Positions 28,522 through 40,597 of a stretch of 64,000 nt of DNA are shown here, piece by piece (position 1 is the first letter of the stretch; the number at the start of each line of letters is the position of its first letter). The notes under the pieces are model-generated. The model searched no databases and had not been told where the DNA came from. It worked only from the letters and a program-made list of their open reading frames with translations. The position numbers and the translations under genes were made by a program. The DNA comes from Methylobacterium sp. PvR107 (lineage in GTDB: Bacteria; Pseudomonadota; Alphaproteobacteria; Rhizobiales; Beijerinckiaceae). The stretch spans positions 5,704,001 to 5,768,000 of the forward strand of contig NZ_JAFIBW010000001.1 in NCBI RefSeq assembly GCF_017833295.1, given 5' to 3'.

Positions 28522-29142
28522 TCAGAACGGCGCCGCGAGGCAGCCGGCCAGCGCGCCCTTCAACGCCGCGGCATCGGTTTCCGCCACCGTGACCGTCGCC
28601 GTCAGGGCCGGATCCTGGCTCCGCGGGCTCGCCTGCGTCCAGGTGAGCTTCGTCCCGGGCTGGGTAAGGGCCAGGGCGACGCCGCGCAGGGGATCCTCGC
28701 CGCGGTGGGCCCCGGCCACCGTCAAGGTGAAGCCCGAATCCGCCCCGGTCGCCACGCCCCGAACCGGCATCCGCACCGAGCGCACGGTGCCGGCGCCGGA
28801 GACCAGGATCCCGGTGAGCGGCGCCGTGCCGCCGCTTTCGAGCCCCGCGAAGTCGAAGCGCGGCGCCAGCTCGGCGAAGCGGGGCACGATCAGAGCCGCC
28901 GACAGGCCGGTGCCGCCCGGATCGCAGGCGACGTGCAGGGTCACCGGACGCTGGTCCGTGCCGAGGGCCGCGGTGCCGGACAGGTCCGCGCCGCCCCCGG
29001 GCGCCCGGGCAGCGCCGGCCAGCAGCGGCGTCCGCCCGGTGACGATGTCCGACAGCCGGTCGCCACGGCTCAGCGGTCCCGCCAGGAGGGCCGCGACGGC
29101 GATCACGACGACCGCCAGGGCCACGCCGATCCGGAGCCGCAT
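28522..29142 (-). CDS. membrane-anchored or exported protein of unknown function
   Basis: The 206-residue protein starts MRLRIGVALAVVVIAVAALL, a signal anchor, followed by a globular Ala/Gly/Thr-rich domain with two cysteines (one near VACDPG, one near the end). GGAGGATG precedes the ATG. It is surrounded by repeats and has no operon partner. I do not recognise a family. Confidence 0.7.
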   Translation of the reverse strand: MRLRIGVALAVVVIAVAALLAGPLSRGDRLSDIVTGRTPLLAGAARAPGGGADLSGTAALGTDQRPVTLHVACDPGGTGLSAALIVPRFAELAPRFDFAGLESGGTAPLTGILVSGAGTVRSVRMPVRGVATGADSGFTLTVAGAHRGEDPLRGVALALTQPGTKLTWTQASPRSQDPALTATVTVAETDAAALKGALAGCLAAPF

Positions 29143-29317
29143 CCCATCCTCCGCCTGTGGACATCCCGGGCCGGCGGCATAGACGATCGCGGCCCTGCCG
29201 CAACCCTCCGTTCACCACAAACGCAATAACCGCATCGCGACAGCACCCGCGTGCGTTGCAGAAACTCCGTAAAAACCGATCGATCCTATGCACCGTCGCT
29301 CAAGCTTGAGCTTCGCC

Positions 29318-29461
29318 ATGCGCACGAAGATCCTGCTCGCTCTCACCCTTCTGGTCTATGTCACCACCGGCCGCGCTCCCGGCATCCGGGAGCCGCGCAA
29401 CCCGGATGCGGAGCATGGCGGTGGCCGGGTCGTGATCGCGATGAAGCGGGCCTGGGCCTGA
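29318..29461 (+). CDS. small exported peptide of unknown function
   Basis: A 47-residue frame (MRTKILLALTLLVYVTTGRA and 27 more) with a signal-peptide-like start. An in-frame ATG at 29288 would give 57 residues. No strong ribosome binding site is visible, and no family is recognised. It lies divergent from the 206-aa exported protein, next to a palindromic repeat. Confidence 0.45.
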   Translation: MRTKILLALTLLVYVTTGRAPGIREPRNPDAEHGGGRVVIAMKRAWA

Positions 29462-29488
29462 GCCGCGTCCGGTTCCCGGGGAAGCAAT

Positions 29489-29576
29489 CGTCATCGCGCG
29501 CAGCGGAGAGGCCCGGGGCGGCGCGACATCTCGACCGTGACGCCACCGGATGGCGTTGCTCCGCGCGCAACGACGG
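29489..29576. repeat. palindromic intergenic repeat, copy A (CGTCATC…GCGACATC type)
   Basis: Bases 29489-29530 align with 34127-34170, sharing CGTCATC, GCGCAGCG, CCCGGGG and GCGACATC in the same order. The right side (GCGTTGCTCCGCGCGCAACGACGG) roughly mirrors the left end. It is degenerate and lies between the small exported peptide and chaC. Confidence 0.6.
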
Positions 29577-29605
29577 CTGCACCGACGCGATCGACAGCGA
29601 AGGCC

Positions 29606-30301
29606 TCACGCCGCCGGTGCGCACGCCCTGAGCCGCGCGGCCACCAGGGCCTGGAGGCTCCAGAGATGCCGGTCGCGGATGCCGAGGCGCTCGCAGGCCT
29701 CAACGGTCCGGAACAGGTACTCGGCGCTCGGCCCCTTATGCCCGCAGGCGGCGGCGATCTTCCCGGCGATCTCCGAATCCGAGAGGCGGCCCGCATAGCG
29801 GTCGCTGGCGCGGTTGGCCAGGAAGGTCAGGGCCGAGACGGTCCCGGCCTCGGTGGCGACCGGCAGCCAGCGGGCGACATAGCCCCGGCCGCGCATCTCC
29901 CGCCGCCAGACCGGCATCAGGGCCTCGCGGATCTCCATCCCGGGCAGGCGGAAGGCCACGCCCCGGCACAGGCCGCCGCGATCCAGCGCCAGGACGAAGC
30001 CCGGCCGCTCCGGCGTGCCGCGGAACCGCCGCTGGAGCAGGCAGAACCGACGGTGGAAGCCGCGCACCGTCCCGATCCGGCGCTCGGCCACCGGAAATTC
30101 CGGATTCCACATCAGCGAGCCGTAGGCGAAGACCCAGAGGTCGCTGCCCTCGCGCCCCGCGACGATCGCATCGAGCCCCGGGCGCAACTCCGCATCCGAG
30201 AGAACCGCGAGCGCGCTCGGGTCGTCGGGGATCGGGACGGAATGGGCGCGGGCGATCAGGTCGAGGCTGAGGTCGAGGGTGCGGGCGGGCGCGCTGGGCA
30301 T
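29606..30301 (-). CDS. chaC: glutathione-specific gamma-glutamylcyclotransferase (ChaC family)
   Basis: ChaC enzymes split the gamma-glutamyl bond of glutathione to 5-oxoproline and Cys-Gly. The diagnostic [14 protein letters not shown] (substrate loop YGSL) lies near residue 57, with the following [21 protein letters not shown] typical of the family. The ATG at 30301 gives 231 residues; an upstream extension is not conserved in character. It lies 19 bases downstream of another minus-strand gene and could be cotranscribed with it. Confidence 0.92.
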   Translation of the reverse strand: MPSAPARTLDLSLDLIARAHSVPIPDDPSALAVLSDAELRPGLDAIVAGREGSDLWVFAYGSLMWNPEFPVAERRIGTVRGFHRRFCLLQRRFRGTPERPGFVLALDRGGLCRGVAFRLPGMEIREALMPVWRREMRGRGYVARWLPVATEAGTVSALTFLANRASDRYAGRLSDSEIAGKIAAACGHKGPSAEYLFRTVEACERLGIRDRHLWSLQALVAARLRACAPAA

Positions 30302-30320
30302 GGCCCTCAACGCGGCGGCC

Positions 30321-30722
30321 TCAGGGCTTGTTGCCGAGCGCGTCGAGTTCCGGAAAGGGGCGGGTGCGGTGACCGGTGCAGACCTCGTCGTCATCGAGCA
30401 CCGTGAGCCGGTCGCCCGCGTCGCGCAACGTCACCTTCGGGCGCTCGGGCTTGCCGAAGGTCCGGCCGTACATCCGGCCCGATACGCAATAGATCACCCG
30501 GCCGCCATCCGCGATCGGCCCCGCGATCCGACTGCCCTCGAACCGCACCGGCAACAGCGAGACCGAACCGAACTCGACCTGCTTCAGCGCCAGGGCGGCG
30601 ATCCGCTGGAGGAGGGCCGGGGATGGGGCGTCTTCGCGCTCGGGCTTCTGCGTCCGCGGGGCGGCCTGCGCGCCGACGGCGGCGAGGGCAAGGAGACCGG
30701 CGAGGGTGGCGCGGGGCGGCAT
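30321..30722 (-). CDS. exported protein of unknown function
   Basis: The 133-residue protein has a signal peptide (cleavage probably after GAQA near residue 20). The mature part contains [15 protein letters not shown] and two cysteines. It is directly upstream of chaC on the same strand. I recognise no family. Confidence 0.7.
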   Translation of the reverse strand: MPPRATLAGLLALAAVGAQAAPRTQKPEREDAPSPALLQRIAALALKQVEFGSVSLLPVRFEGSRIAGPIADGGRVIYCVSGRMYGRTFGKPERPKVTLRDAGDRLTVLDDDEVCTGHRTRPFPELDALGNKP

Positions 30723-30863
30723 CGCTCATCGCTAGCCGGCCAAGGCTGCCCGAGGCTGGCCAGCGGGGCGGGCAGCGCCGGACGCCGCGGCTTCCTATAT
30801 GGAGGCGACCCAGCGGAACGCCTCCGGCGCACCGCGCCCTCTCACTGCGCGACGCGACGCTCG

Positions 30864-31583
30864 ATGCAATGGACCGACGACGCCGTGGTGCTCGGCCTGC
30901 GCCGGCACGGGGAAACCGGCGTCATCCTGGAGGCGATGACCGAAGCCCACGGGCGCCATCTCGGCCTCGTGCATGGCGGGCGCTCGCGCCGGATGCAGCC
31001 GGTGCTGCAGCCCGGGAACCGGGTGCGGCTGACGTGGCGGGCGCGCCTCGACGACGGCCTCGGCTCCTACGCGGTGGAGCCCCTCGACTCGCAGCTCTCG
31101 CGGCTGATCGGATCGAGCCTTGCCCTGTACGGCATGAACCACCTAGCCGCCCTGCTGCGGCTTCTCCCCGAGCGCGACCCGCATCCCGCGCTCTACGCGG
31201 CGGCGGGAATCCTGGTCGAGCATCTCGACGACCCGGCGATCGCCCCGCCCCTGATGGTGCGCTTCGAGCTGGCGATCCTGTCGGAGCTCGGCTTCGGCCT
31301 CGACCTGACCGCCTGCGCGGCCACCGGCGGCAACGATGCCCTGGCCTACGTCTCGCCGAAGAGCGGCCGGGCAGTCAGCGCCTCGGCGGGCGAACCGTAC
31401 CGGGACCGCCTGCTGGCGCTGCCGACCTTCCTGCACGCGGGCGGATCCCCCGGCCCGGATGGCGTTGCACAAGGGTTTACCTTGACGGGATACTTCCTCG
31501 ACCGGCACGTCTGGGGCCCGCGCGGCCTCGGGCCGCCCGAGGAGCGGGCGCGATTCGTTGCGCTCGGCCGCGAGCCCGGATAA
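30864..31583 (+). CDS. recO: DNA repair protein RecO
   Basis: RecO acts with RecR and RecF to load RecA at gaps. The 239-residue protein begins [20 protein letters not shown], the OB-fold start typical of alphaproteobacterial RecO, and has the central helical domain ([20 protein letters not shown]). The frame extends upstream, but the ATG at 30864 fits the family. parC follows after 117 bases that hold a LexA box. Confidence 0.93.
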   Translation: MQWTDDAVVLGLRRHGETGVILEAMTEAHGRHLGLVHGGRSRRMQPVLQPGNRVRLTWRARLDDGLGSYAVEPLDSQLSRLIGSSLALYGMNHLAALLRLLPERDPHPALYAAAGILVEHLDDPAIAPPLMVRFELAILSELGFGLDLTACAATGGNDALAYVSPKSGRAVSASAGEPYRDRLLALPTFLHAGGSPGPDGVAQGFTLTGYFLDRHVWGPRGLGPPEERARFVALGREPG

Positions 31584-31584
31584 T

Positions 31585-31599
31585 GTTCGCGTTCTGTTC
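31585..31599 (+). promoter_or_regulatory. LexA box before parC
   Basis: GTTC-GCGTTCT-GTTC matches the alphaproteobacterial LexA operator exactly. TATAAA follows immediately at 31600-31605 and fits a -10 element, so LexA would cover the promoter. The box begins 2 bases after the recO stop and 102 bases before the parC start. Confidence 0.65.
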
Positions 31600-31646
31600 T
31601 ATAAACGTCCGGGCGTGAGCGTTGCTCGACCCGGGACGAACAAACC

Positions 31647-31680
31647 CGTCATTCCGGGGCCGCCGCCGGTCGGCGGCCCC
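31647..31680. repeat. CGTCATTCCGG half element with a hairpin before parC
   Basis: CGTCATTCCGG (31647-31657) equals the end of the 28220-28365 element. It runs into a perfect 10-bp stem (31656-31665 with 31671-31680) around CCGGT. The hairpin lies in the predicted 5' leader of parC, upstream of the ribosome binding site. Confidence 0.7.
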
Positions 31681-31700
31681 GCCCTGAGACAGGAGCCGTC

Positions 31701-33947
31701 ATGGGCCAGCCCTTCGAGCCGCCGTCCGGTGACGGGATCGAGAGCGTCGAGCTGAAATCCGCGCTGGAAGAGCGCTACCTCGCTTACGCGCTCTCCACGA
31801 TCATGCACCGCGCCCTGCCGGATGCCCGCGACGGGCTGAAGCCGGTGCACCGGCGCATCCTGTACGGGATGCGGCTGCTCCGGCTCGACCCGAACACGGC
31901 GCACAAGAAATGCGCCAAGATCGTCGGCGACGTGATGGGCGACTTCCACCCGCACGGCGATCAGGCGATCTACGACGCGCTGGTGCGGCTCTCCCAGGAT
32001 TTCGCCCAGCGCTACCCGCTCGTCGACGGCCAGGGCAATTTCGGCAACATCGACGGCGATGGGCCTGCCGCCTATCGCTACACCGAGGCGCGGCTCACCG
32101 AGGTCGCGCGCCTGCTCCTCGACGGGATCGACGAGGACACGGTCGATTTCCGTCCGTCCTACAACGGCGAGAAGGACGAGCCGATCGTCCTGCCGGCGGC
32201 CTTCCCGAACCTGCTGGCCAACGGCAGCCAGGGCATCGCGGTCGGCATGGCGACCTCGATCCCGCCGCACAACGCCGCCGAGCTGTGCGACGCGGCGCTC
32301 TACCTGATCAACCATCCCGAGGCGACCTCGGCGCATCTCGCCAAGTTCGTGCAGGGGCCGGACTTCCCGACCGGCGGCATCCTGGTCGATTCGGCCGAGT
32401 CGATCGCCGAGGCCTACCGGACCGGCCGCGGCGCCTTTCGGGTCCGCGCCCGCTGGCACAAGGAGGATCTCGGCCGCGGCACGTGGAACATCGTCGTCAC
32501 CGAGATTCCGTACGGCATCCCGAAGGGCCGGCTGATCGAGAAGATGGCCGAGCTCCTGCAGGAGAAGAAGCTGCCGCTGCTCGCCGACGTGCGCGACGAA
32601 TCGGCCGAGGACGTGCGCGTGGTGCTGGAGCCGCGCTCGCGCACGGTCGATCCGGTGATCCTGATGGAATCGCTGTTCCGGCTGACCGAACTGGAGGCGC
32701 GGATCCCGCTCAACCTCAACGTCCTGGTCGGCGGCCTCGTGCCGAAGGTGATCGGGCTCGTCGAGTGCCTGCGGGAATGGGTCGACCATCGCCGCGTCGT
32801 GCTGCAGCGCCGCTCGCGCTACCGCCTCGGCCAGATCGACCGGCGCCTGGAGATCCTCGGCGGCCTGCTCATCGTCTATCTCGACCTCGACGAGGTGATC
32901 CGCATCATCCGCGAGGAGGACGAGCCGAAGGCCGCCCTCATGGCCCGGTTCGAGCTGACCGAGCTCCAGGCCAACGCGATCCTCGACACCCGCCTGCGCT
33001 CCCTGCGCAAGCTGGAGGAGATGGAGCTGAAGCGCGAGTTCGAGGCGCTGACCGCCGAGAAGGCCGAGATCGACGCCCTGCTGGACTCCGAGCCGGCCCA
33101 GTGGAAGGCGATCCAGGCGCAGATCCGCGCCGTGAAGAAGACGTTCGGGCCCGAGACCAAGCTGGGCAAGCGCCGCACGACGCTGGCGAGCCCGCCCGAT
33201 GTCGGCGGCATCGACTTCACGGCGGCGTTGGTCGAGCGCGAGCCGATCACCGTGATCGTCTCGACCAAGGGCTGGATCCGGGCGCTGAAGGGCCACGTCG
33301 CCGATCTGTCGGGCGTGGCCTTCAAGGGCGACGACACGCTGAAGATCGCCTTCCCGACCGAGACGACCCAAAAGATCCTGCTGCTCGCCACCAACGGCAA
33401 GGTGTTCACGCTGGAAGCCTCGAAGCTGCCGGGCGGCCGCGGCTTCGGCGACCCGGTGCGGCTGATGGCCGACCTCGACGACGGCACCGAGATCGTGGCG
33501 GCGCTGCCCTACCGGCCGGAGACCAAGTTGCTGATCGCGGGCTCGGACGGGCGCGGCTTCGTGGCGCCCGCCGACGCGCTGGTCGCCAACACCCGCAAGG
33601 GCAAGAACGTGCTCGGCCTCGACGGCGACGCCACCGCGGCCGTGCTGGTGCCGGCCGACGGCGACCACGTCGCGGTGGTGAACACGGAAAAGCTGATGCT
33701 GATCTTCCCGATCTCCGAGGTGGCCGAGCTCGCCCGCGGCAAGGGCGTCCGGCTGCAGCGCTGCCGCAGCGGCGGGCTCGTCGATGCGCACGTGTTCAAG
33801 CTGGCCGACGGCCTGCCCTGGCAGGACGGCTCAACCGAAGGCCGGCTCGCCAACGTCTCGGTGCTGGAGAAGTGGCTCGGCCATCGCGCCGAGGTCGGGC
33901 TGATGATGGCGCGCAGCTTCCCGAAATTCGAGCGGTTCGGGCGCTGA
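31701..33947 (+). CDS. parC: DNA topoisomerase IV subunit A
   Basis: ParC with ParE decatenates replicated chromosomes. The 748-residue protein has the GyrA/ParC N-terminal breakage domain, with [20 protein letters not shown] and the catalytic tyrosine Y127 in RYTEARL. The shorter length and weaker C-terminal propeller separate it from GyrA. In the quinolone-resistance region it reads [12 protein letters not shown], with Gln where many ParC proteins have Ser; this is common in alphaproteobacteria. AGGAG lies just before the ATG. Confidence 0.95.
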   Translation: MGQPFEPPSGDGIESVELKSALEERYLAYALSTIMHRALPDARDGLKPVHRRILYGMRLLRLDPNTAHKKCAKIVGDVMGDFHPHGDQAIYDALVRLSQDFAQRYPLVDGQGNFGNIDGDGPAAYRYTEARLTEVARLLLDGIDEDTVDFRPSYNGEKDEPIVLPAAFPNLLANGSQGIAVGMATSIPPHNAAELCDAALYLINHPEATSAHLAKFVQGPDFPTGGILVDSAESIAEAYRTGRGAFRVRARWHKEDLGRGTWNIVVTEIPYGIPKGRLIEKMAELLQEKKLPLLADVRDESAEDVRVVLEPRSRTVDPVILMESLFRLTELEARIPLNLNVLVGGLVPKVIGLVECLREWVDHRRVVLQRRSRYRLGQIDRRLEILGGLLIVYLDLDEVIRIIREEDEPKAALMARFELTELQANAILDTRLRSLRKLEEMELKREFEALTAEKAEIDALLDSEPAQWKAIQAQIRAVKKTFGPETKLGKRRTTLASPPDVGGIDFTAALVEREPITVIVSTKGWIRALKGHVADLSGVAFKGDDTLKIAFPTETTQKILLLATNGKVFTLEASKLPGGRGFGDPVRLMADLDDGTEIVAALPYRPETKLLIAGSDGRGFVAPADALVANTRKGKNVLGLDGDATAAVLVPADGDHVAVVNTEKLMLIFPISEVAELARGKGVRLQRCRSGGLVDAHVFKLADGLPWQDGSTEGRLANVSVLEKWLGHRAEVGLMMARSFPKFERFGR

Positions 33948-33980
33948 AACGCAGCGGGACGGTGACGGATCCCCAACCCG

Positions 33981-34090
33981 CCCCCGCATCCTGAGATGCG
34001 CCGTGAGCCGCCTCGAAGGAGGGCTCCAGGGATCGCGCGGCCGGCTGGAGGCCGCCTTCGAGGCCTCCGCTCCGGCACCTCAGGGTGAGG
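33981..34090. repeat. 110-bp intergenic repeat (copy 2, inverted relative to copy 1)
   Basis: Bases 34011-34049 match the complement of 17313-17351 at 37 of 39 positions, and the ends (CATCCTGAG and CACCTCAGGGTGAGG) resemble the terminal repeats of copy 1 but have decayed. It lies between parC and the converging glycosylase gene. Confidence 0.8.
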
Positions 34091-34126
34091 GCGCGGGTGG
34101 GACAAACACCGTCTCGCGGTTCCCTC

Positions 34127-34220
34127 CGTCATCACGAGCGCAGCGAAGTGACCCGGGGCAATGCGACATCAGGAGGCGTCGCGCCGACTGGACGGCTTCG
34201 CGCCGCTCGCGAAGACGGTG
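34127..34220. repeat. palindromic intergenic repeat, copy B
   Basis: It shares its left 44 bases with 29489-29530 (CGTCATC, GCGCAGCGAAG, CCCGGGG, GCGACATC). The right end CTCGCGAAGACGG approximately mirrors the left. With copy 2 of the other family it fills the parC–glycosylase gap. Confidence 0.6.
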
Positions 34221-34229
34221 GCGCTGCCA

Positions 34230-35135
34230 TCAACGCCCGGATCCCTGTCCCGGCCCCTTCACGGCCGCCTCGTCCGCCGCCCAGAGGTGCTGCGCCGCGT
34301 AAGACCGGAACGGCCGCCAGGCCTCGGCCCGCTCCAAGAGCGCCGCCGGGCTCGGCCGCCCGGTGGCGGTCGCGAGCGCTCGCAGCAGGCCGACATCGCC
34401 CACCGGCAGAGCGTCGGGCAGCTTGAGCACCCGCATGGCGATGTACTGCGCCGTCCAGGGCCCGATCCCGCGGATCGCCGTGAAGCGCTGAACCGCCGAC
34501 TCCAGGGATTCGGCCGGGGCGAACAGGTCCGGATCGGCCAGTGCCGCCGCGGCCAGCGCCCGGATCGCGGCGCCGCGGGCGCGCGGCATGTTGAGCACCA
34601 GGGCGACATCCGCCTCGACCAGATCCTCCGGCGCGGGAAACACATGGGTCAGCCCGTCCACCGGCCCGGCGAGGGGCGTCCCGAACGCCGCGACCAGCTT
34701 CCCAGCGAGCCCGATCGCGGCCGCCACCGAGACTTGCTGGCCGAGAATGGCCCGGCAACCGGTCTCGAACGGGTCCCACGCCCCCGGCAGACGCAATCCC
34801 GGCCGCGCGGCCACGAGCGGGGCCAGGACGGGATCCCCGGCGAGGCAGGCCGCGATGGCGCCGGGATCGGCGTCGCAATCGAAGAGGCGGCGCAGGCGCC
34901 CGACGACCGCCTCGGCATGCGCGGACGCGACGCCGTGCAGCGCCACGTGCAGGGAATCCTCGCCGGGGGCCACCGTCACGCGGCCGTGCCGCCCCGCGAC
35001 GCGGATCGTGCGCGCATAGGCCGCCGCGGGATCCATCGTCTCGACGCCTGGGATCGCCCGCTTGGCCAGGAAGGCACGGATCGCTGCCCAGTCATAGGGT
35101 GACCGATAGGGCAGGCGGCATTCGATCGCCCCCAC
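34230..35135 (-). CDS. alkA: DNA-3-methyladenine glycosylase 2 (AlkA type)
   Basis: AlkA removes alkylated purines in base excision repair. The 301-residue protein has the AlkA N-terminal beta domain (from IECRLPYRSPYDWAA), a helical core with GCRAILGQQVSVAAA, the helix-hairpin-helix at about 221-234 (IRGIGPWTAQYIAMR) and the catalytic aspartate at about D247 (LPVGDVGLLRAL). The frame is open far upstream; I chose the GTG at 35135 because family similarity starts there. GGGAGG lies 15 bases upstream, somewhat far, so the start is uncertain. Confidence 0.9.
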   Translation of the reverse strand: MGAIECRLPYRSPYDWAAIRAFLAKRAIPGVETMDPAAAYARTIRVAGRHGRVTVAPGEDSLHVALHGVASAHAEAVVGRLRRLFDCDADPGAIAACLAGDPVLAPLVAARPGLRLPGAWDPFETGCRAILGQQVSVAAAIGLAGKLVAAFGTPLAGPVDGLTHVFPAPEDLVEADVALVLNMPRARGAAIRALAAAALADPDLFAPAESLESAVQRFTAIRGIGPWTAQYIAMRVLKLPDALPVGDVGLLRALATATGRPSPAALLERAEAWRPFRSYAAQHLWAADEAAVKGPGQGSGR

Positions 35136-35194
35136 AAACGCGAAGGGCGGCCTCCCGGCCGCCCCGCCGATCGTGGTTCGGGACAGGTCCCGCC

Positions 35195-36484
<1,290 letters not shown>

Positions 36485-36714
36485 GGATCGTGGACCCTTC
36501 TCTGGCGACGTGGCGGATGCCGGCCTCGGGCTCCCCTGAGTCGGTCCGGGGGCCTGAGCACCTCGCATTATGCTGCGGGTGCTCACAGGCATGGGTTACC
36601 CAAACGGCACTGCAGCAGCAACGGGGTCGGTGACAACCGGACCCCGACGCCAAGCAAATTCCACCAAGCGAAATCCGGGCCGGGGCGCACAGTTCCCGGC
36701 CGCGGCCGGCGGCC

Positions 36715-38142
36715 TCAGCCCTGCGGCACCTGATCGCCGAGGCGCGCGAGGGTTTCGTCCCGACCGAGCACCGCCATCACGTCGAACAGCGGCGGGGAGG
36801 TGGTGCGGCCGGTAAGCGCCGCGCGCAGGGGCTGGGCCACCTGCCCGAGCTTGCAGCCGGCCTGCTCAGCGTATTGGCGCACCGCGTCCTCGGTCGACGA
36901 AGCGCTCCACGCGGGCAGAGCCTCGAGGGCCGGGCGCACCCCGGCGAGCCGCGCGCGGCCCTCGTCGGGGAGGAGGGCGCGGGCCTTGTCGTCCAGCGTC
37001 AGGGGGCGCTGCGCGTACAGATAATAGGCGCTGTCGAGAAGCTCGATCAGCGTCTTGGCCCGCTCCTTCAGCCCCGGCATGGCCTGGGTGAGCTTGTCCT
37101 TGAGATCGGGCTGCAACGGCGCCGACAGGCCTCGCTCGGCGCCGACATTCGGCAGGATGGTCTCGATCGCCGCCACGAGGTCGGCATCGGCACTGGTGCG
37201 GATGTAGAGGCCGTTGAGGTTGGCGAGCTTGGCGAAATCGAACCGCGCCGCGGAGCGCCCGACCGATCCCAGGTCGAAGGCCGCGATCATCTCGTCCGTG
37301 GAGAAGACCTCCTGGTCGCCGTGGCTCCAGCCCAGCCGCACGAGGTAGTTGCGCAGGGCCGCCGGCAGATAGCCGAGATCGCGATAGGCCTCGACGCCGA
37401 GCGCGCCGTGGCGCTTCGAGAGCTTGGCCCCGTCGGCCCCGTGGATCAGCGGGATATGGGCCATCTTCGGAATGTCCCAGCCGAGCGCCGAGAAGATCTG
37501 GCTCTGGCGGGCCGCGTTGGTGAGGTGGTCGTCGCCGCGGATGATCTGCGTGACGCCCATGTCGTGGTCGTCGACCACGACGGCGAGCATGTAGGTCGGT
37601 GTCCCGTCCGAGCGCAGGAGGACGAGATCGTCGAGGTCCTTGTTGGCCCAGGTCACCCGCCCCTGCACGGCGTCCTCGACCACGGTCTCGCCCTCGATCG
37701 GCGCGCGCAGGCGGATCACCGGCTTCACCCCGGCGGGTGCCTCGGACGGGTCGCGGTCGCGCCAGCGGCCGTCGTAGCGGGGCGCGCGCCCCTCCGCACG
37801 GGCGGTCTCGCGCATCTGCGTGAGTTCCTCGGCGGTGGCGTAGCAATGATAGGCCCGGCCGGCGGCCAGCAGCTCCTCGGCGACGGCACGGTGGCGCTCG
37901 GCGCGGGCGAACTGGAAGATCACGTCCCCGTCCCAGTCGAGGCCGAGCCATGTCAGCCCGTCGAGGATCGCGTCGATCGCGCCCTTGGTGGAGCGTTCCC
38001 GGTCGGTGTCCTCGATGCGCAGCAGCATCGTGCCACCGGTGTGGCGGGCATAGAGCCAGTTGAACAACGCCGTGCGGGCCCCGCCGATATGGAGGTAGCC
38101 GGTGGGCGAGGGGGCGAAGCGCGTGACGACGGCTGAGGACAT
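36715..38142 (-). CDS. gltX: glutamyl-tRNA synthetase
   Basis: GltX charges tRNA-Glu. The 475-residue protein has the class I HIGH-type motif at the N-terminus ([20 protein letters not shown]) and the KMSKS equivalent KLSKRHG. The ATG at 38142 removes a non-conserved Pro/Ser-rich extension. It is divergent from comEC with about 170 bases between them. Alphaproteobacteria often have two GltX; only one is in this window. Confidence 0.96.
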   Translation of the reverse strand: MSSAVVTRFAPSPTGYLHIGGARTALFNWLYARHTGGTMLLRIEDTDRERSTKGAIDAILDGLTWLGLDWDGDVIFQFARAERHRAVAEELLAAGRAYHCYATAEELTQMRETARAEGRAPRYDGRWRDRDPSEAPAGVKPVIRLRAPIEGETVVEDAVQGRVTWANKDLDDLVLLRSDGTPTYMLAVVVDDHDMGVTQIIRGDDHLTNAARQSQIFSALGWDIPKMAHIPLIHGADGAKLSKRHGALGVEAYRDLGYLPAALRNYLVRLGWSHGDQEVFSTDEMIAAFDLGSVGRSAARFDFAKLANLNGLYIRTSADADLVAAIETILPNVGAERGLSAPLQPDLKDKLTQAMPGLKERAKTLIELLDSAYYLYAQRPLTLDDKARALLPDEGRARLAGVRPALEALPAWSASSTEDAVRQYAEQAGCKLGQVAQPLRAALTGRTTSPPLFDVMAVLGRDETLARLGDQVPQG

Positions 38143-38314
38143 CGGTCCGGTGTGTTCGGGGGCGGGTCGCGGAGCGGAGGCGGAGAGCGGCGAGGGGCTC
38201 GACACGGCGCCCGTAGCATGAAGCACCGGCTGTAGCACGAGGCCGGCACTGCGTTAAGAATCGTCGGAGGAATCGCACGACCCCGCACAGGTCGCGCGGA
38301 TCGGGACGACGGCA

Positions 38315-40597
38315 ATGCGGCGGATCGGCGCGAGGGTGGCAGGGAGCGCGGTGGCGCTGCCGGGCCCGCGCGCCCTGGCCCCGCCGGCCATCGGCGCCTG
38401 GCTCGCCGGGGGCCTCCGCCGCGAAGCCGAGCAGCGCCGTCTGTTCCCCTGGCTGGCGGTGGCCTTCGGCACCGGGATCCTGGTCTATTTCGCGGCGGTC
38501 GACGGGACGCCGGTTCTGGCCGCACCGCTGGCCGGGGCCGCGCTCGCGGCGGCGCCGATCCCGTTTCTCGGCGCGCGACCGGCGGCGCTGGCGCTCACCC
38601 TCGCGGTGGCAGCCGGATTCCTCGGTTTCGCGGCGGCAACTTGGCGGGTCTCGCAGGTGGCCGCCCCGATCCTGAGCCGGACCACGATCGGCCCGCTCAC
38701 CGGGATGATCGAGGCTCTGGACGAGCGCGAGGTCGGAGCCCGGCTGATCGTCCGGGTCGAGACCTTCGCGGGACTCGCGCCGGACCTGCGGCCCGCCGGC
38801 GTGCGGGTCTCGTTCCGCAAGGCGCCGGCCCTGCGGCCCGGAGATGTCATCGCCGCCACCGCGCGCCTGCTGCCGCCGCCCGAAGCGGCCCGCCCGGGCG
38901 GCTACGACTTCGCCCGGGACGCCTATTTCCAGGGGATCGGCGCGGTGGGTTCGCTGGTCGGCGCGGTCCGGATCGCGACGCCGCCGGTCCCACCGCCGCT
39001 GCGCCTCCGGCTCGCCGCCATGCTGGACGAGGCCCGCAACGCGCTCACCCGCCGGATCGCCCAGGCCGAGGGCGGCCAAGCGGGCGCAGTGGCGGCGGCC
39101 CTGGTGACCGGCAAGCGCGGTCTGATCGGCCCGGCGACCAACGACGCACTGCGCGCCGCCGGCATCTACCACGTCGTCTCGATCTCGGGGCTGCACATGG
39201 TGCTGGCCGCCGGCGTCGTGTTCTGGCTGGTGCGGGCGGCCCTGGCGCTGATCCCCCATTGCGCCCTGGTCTGGCCGATCAAGAAGATCGCGGCCGGATT
39301 CGCGATGCTCGGGGTCACCGCCTATTGCGCCTTCTCGGGCTGGGACATCGCGGCCGAGCGCTCGCTGATCATGACCCTGATCATGCTGGGCGCGATCCTG
39401 GTGGACCGGCCGGCGCTGTCGATGCGCAACCTCGCGCTCGCCGCGCTGATCGCCCTGGCCCGCGAGCCCGAGGGGCTGCTTGGCCCGAGCTTCCAGATGT
39501 CGTTCGGGGCGGTGGCCGGGCTGATCGCCTGCGCGCGGCTGATCGACGGGCGCCTGTTCGTGCGCCCCGGGGCGGGACGGATCGGGCGGATCGTCGGCAC
39601 CGGCCTGTCGGCGGTCACCGGCACCCTGGCCACGACCCTGGTGGCGCAGATCGCCACCGCGCCCTTCGCCACCTACCATTTCCAGACGATCCAGCCGTTC
39701 GGGCTGATCGGCAACGCCCTGACGCTGCCCCTGGTCTCCCTGGTGGTGATGCCCTCCGCGGTGATCGGGATCCTCGCCTACCCGTTCGCCCTGGACCGGC
39801 CGGTCTGGTGGCTCATGGGCCAGGCGGTCGGCGGGATGCTGGCGATCTCCGAATGGATCGCCGGGTTCGAGCGGGCGACCCTGGTGCTGCCGGCGTTCGG
39901 AACCGGGGCGCTGGGACTGCTGACGGCCGGGCTGCTGCTGGCGACGCTCCCGGTCTCGCGCCTGCGCTGGCTCGCCCTGCCGCCGCTCCTGGTCGGCCTC
40001 GGCCTCGCGGCCCTGCCGGAGCGCTACGATCTCTACGTCGACCGGCAGGGCGCAGGCGCCGCGGTGCGGGGTCCCGACGGGCGCCTCGCGGCGCTGGGGA
40101 ATCCCTCCGGCTTCGTCCTGGAACAGTGGCTGAAGGCCGATGGCGATGGCCGCACGCCGGTACAGCGGAGCCGCCCGTCCGCGGGCGGGCGCTGCGACCG
40201 GCTCGGCTGCACCGCGATCCTGCCGGACGGCCGGGCCGTCGCCCTGGTCCGCGACCGGCGCGCCTTCCCGGAGGATTGCGCCCGGGCCGCCGTGCTGATC
40301 ACCGGCCTCGCGGCGCCCCCGACCTGTACGGGCCCACTGGTCATCGACCGCCGCTTCCTCGCCAGCCACGGGGCCGTCGCCCTGCGCGCCGGACCAGGCG
40401 GCTTCGCGATACAGGGCGCCCGGACCGATGACCGAACGGTGCCGTGGCGCCCGCATGCATTGCCCGGCCTACCCGTCGCCGCGCGGACCGGGACGGATCC
40501 CCCTGCCGAAGCCTCCCGCGGGATGGCCGCGACGGAGGACGATCCGCCGGGTGCCAACCCCGCCCCGGGCGACGCGCCGGCCGCCCCGCTTCAGTAG
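38315..40597 (+). CDS. comEC: ComEC/Rec2 family DNA-uptake channel protein
   Basis: ComEC forms the inner-membrane channel for single-stranded DNA during transformation. The 760-residue protein has N-terminal membrane helices, a DUF4131-type domain, and the competence domain with [15 protein letters not shown] and [18 protein letters not shown]. The C-terminal part (about 560-720) corresponds to the beta-lactamase-like domain, but no HxHxDH metal motif is visible. Its last 7 bases overlap the 3' end of lexA on the other strand. Confidence 0.88.
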   Translation: MRRIGARVAGSAVALPGPRALAPPAIGAWLAGGLRREAEQRRLFPWLAVAFGTGILVYFAAVDGTPVLAAPLAGAALAAAPIPFLGARPAALALTLAVAAGFLGFAAATWRVSQVAAPILSRTTIGPLTGMIEALDEREVGARLIVRVETFAGLAPDLRPAGVRVSFRKAPALRPGDVIAATARLLPPPEAARPGGYDFARDAYFQGIGAVGSLVGAVRIATPPVPPPLRLRLAAMLDEARNALTRRIAQAEGGQAGAVAAALVTGKRGLIGPATNDALRAAGIYHVVSISGLHMVLAAGVVFWLVRAALALIPHCALVWPIKKIAAGFAMLGVTAYCAFSGWDIAAERSLIMTLIMLGAILVDRPALSMRNLALAALIALAREPEGLLGPSFQMSFGAVAGLIACARLIDGRLFVRPGAGRIGRIVGTGLSAVTGTLATTLVAQIATAPFATYHFQTIQPFGLIGNALTLPLVSLVVMPSAVIGILAYPFALDRPVWWLMGQAVGGMLAISEWIAGFERATLVLPAFGTGALGLLTAGLLLATLPVSRLRWLALPPLLVGLGLAALPERYDLYVDRQGAGAAVRGPDGRLAALGNPSGFVLEQWLKADGDGRTPVQRSRPSAGGRCDRLGCTAILPDGRAVALVRDRRAFPEDCARAAVLITGLAAPPTCTGPLVIDRRFLASHGAVALRAGPGGFAIQGARTDDRTVPWRPHALPGLPVAARTGTDPPAEASRGMAATEDDPPGANPAPGDAPAAPLQ

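Noticed and set aside
28438..29229. Plus-strand 263-residue frame opposite the 206-aa exported protein
   Set aside because: Arg/Pro-rich composition typical of a shadow; the opposite strand has a signal anchor and ribosome binding site.
36555..36585. gltA leader inverted repeat as a terminator or attenuator
   Set aside because: Eight paired bases with a 15-base loop and no U-tract; too weak to claim a function.
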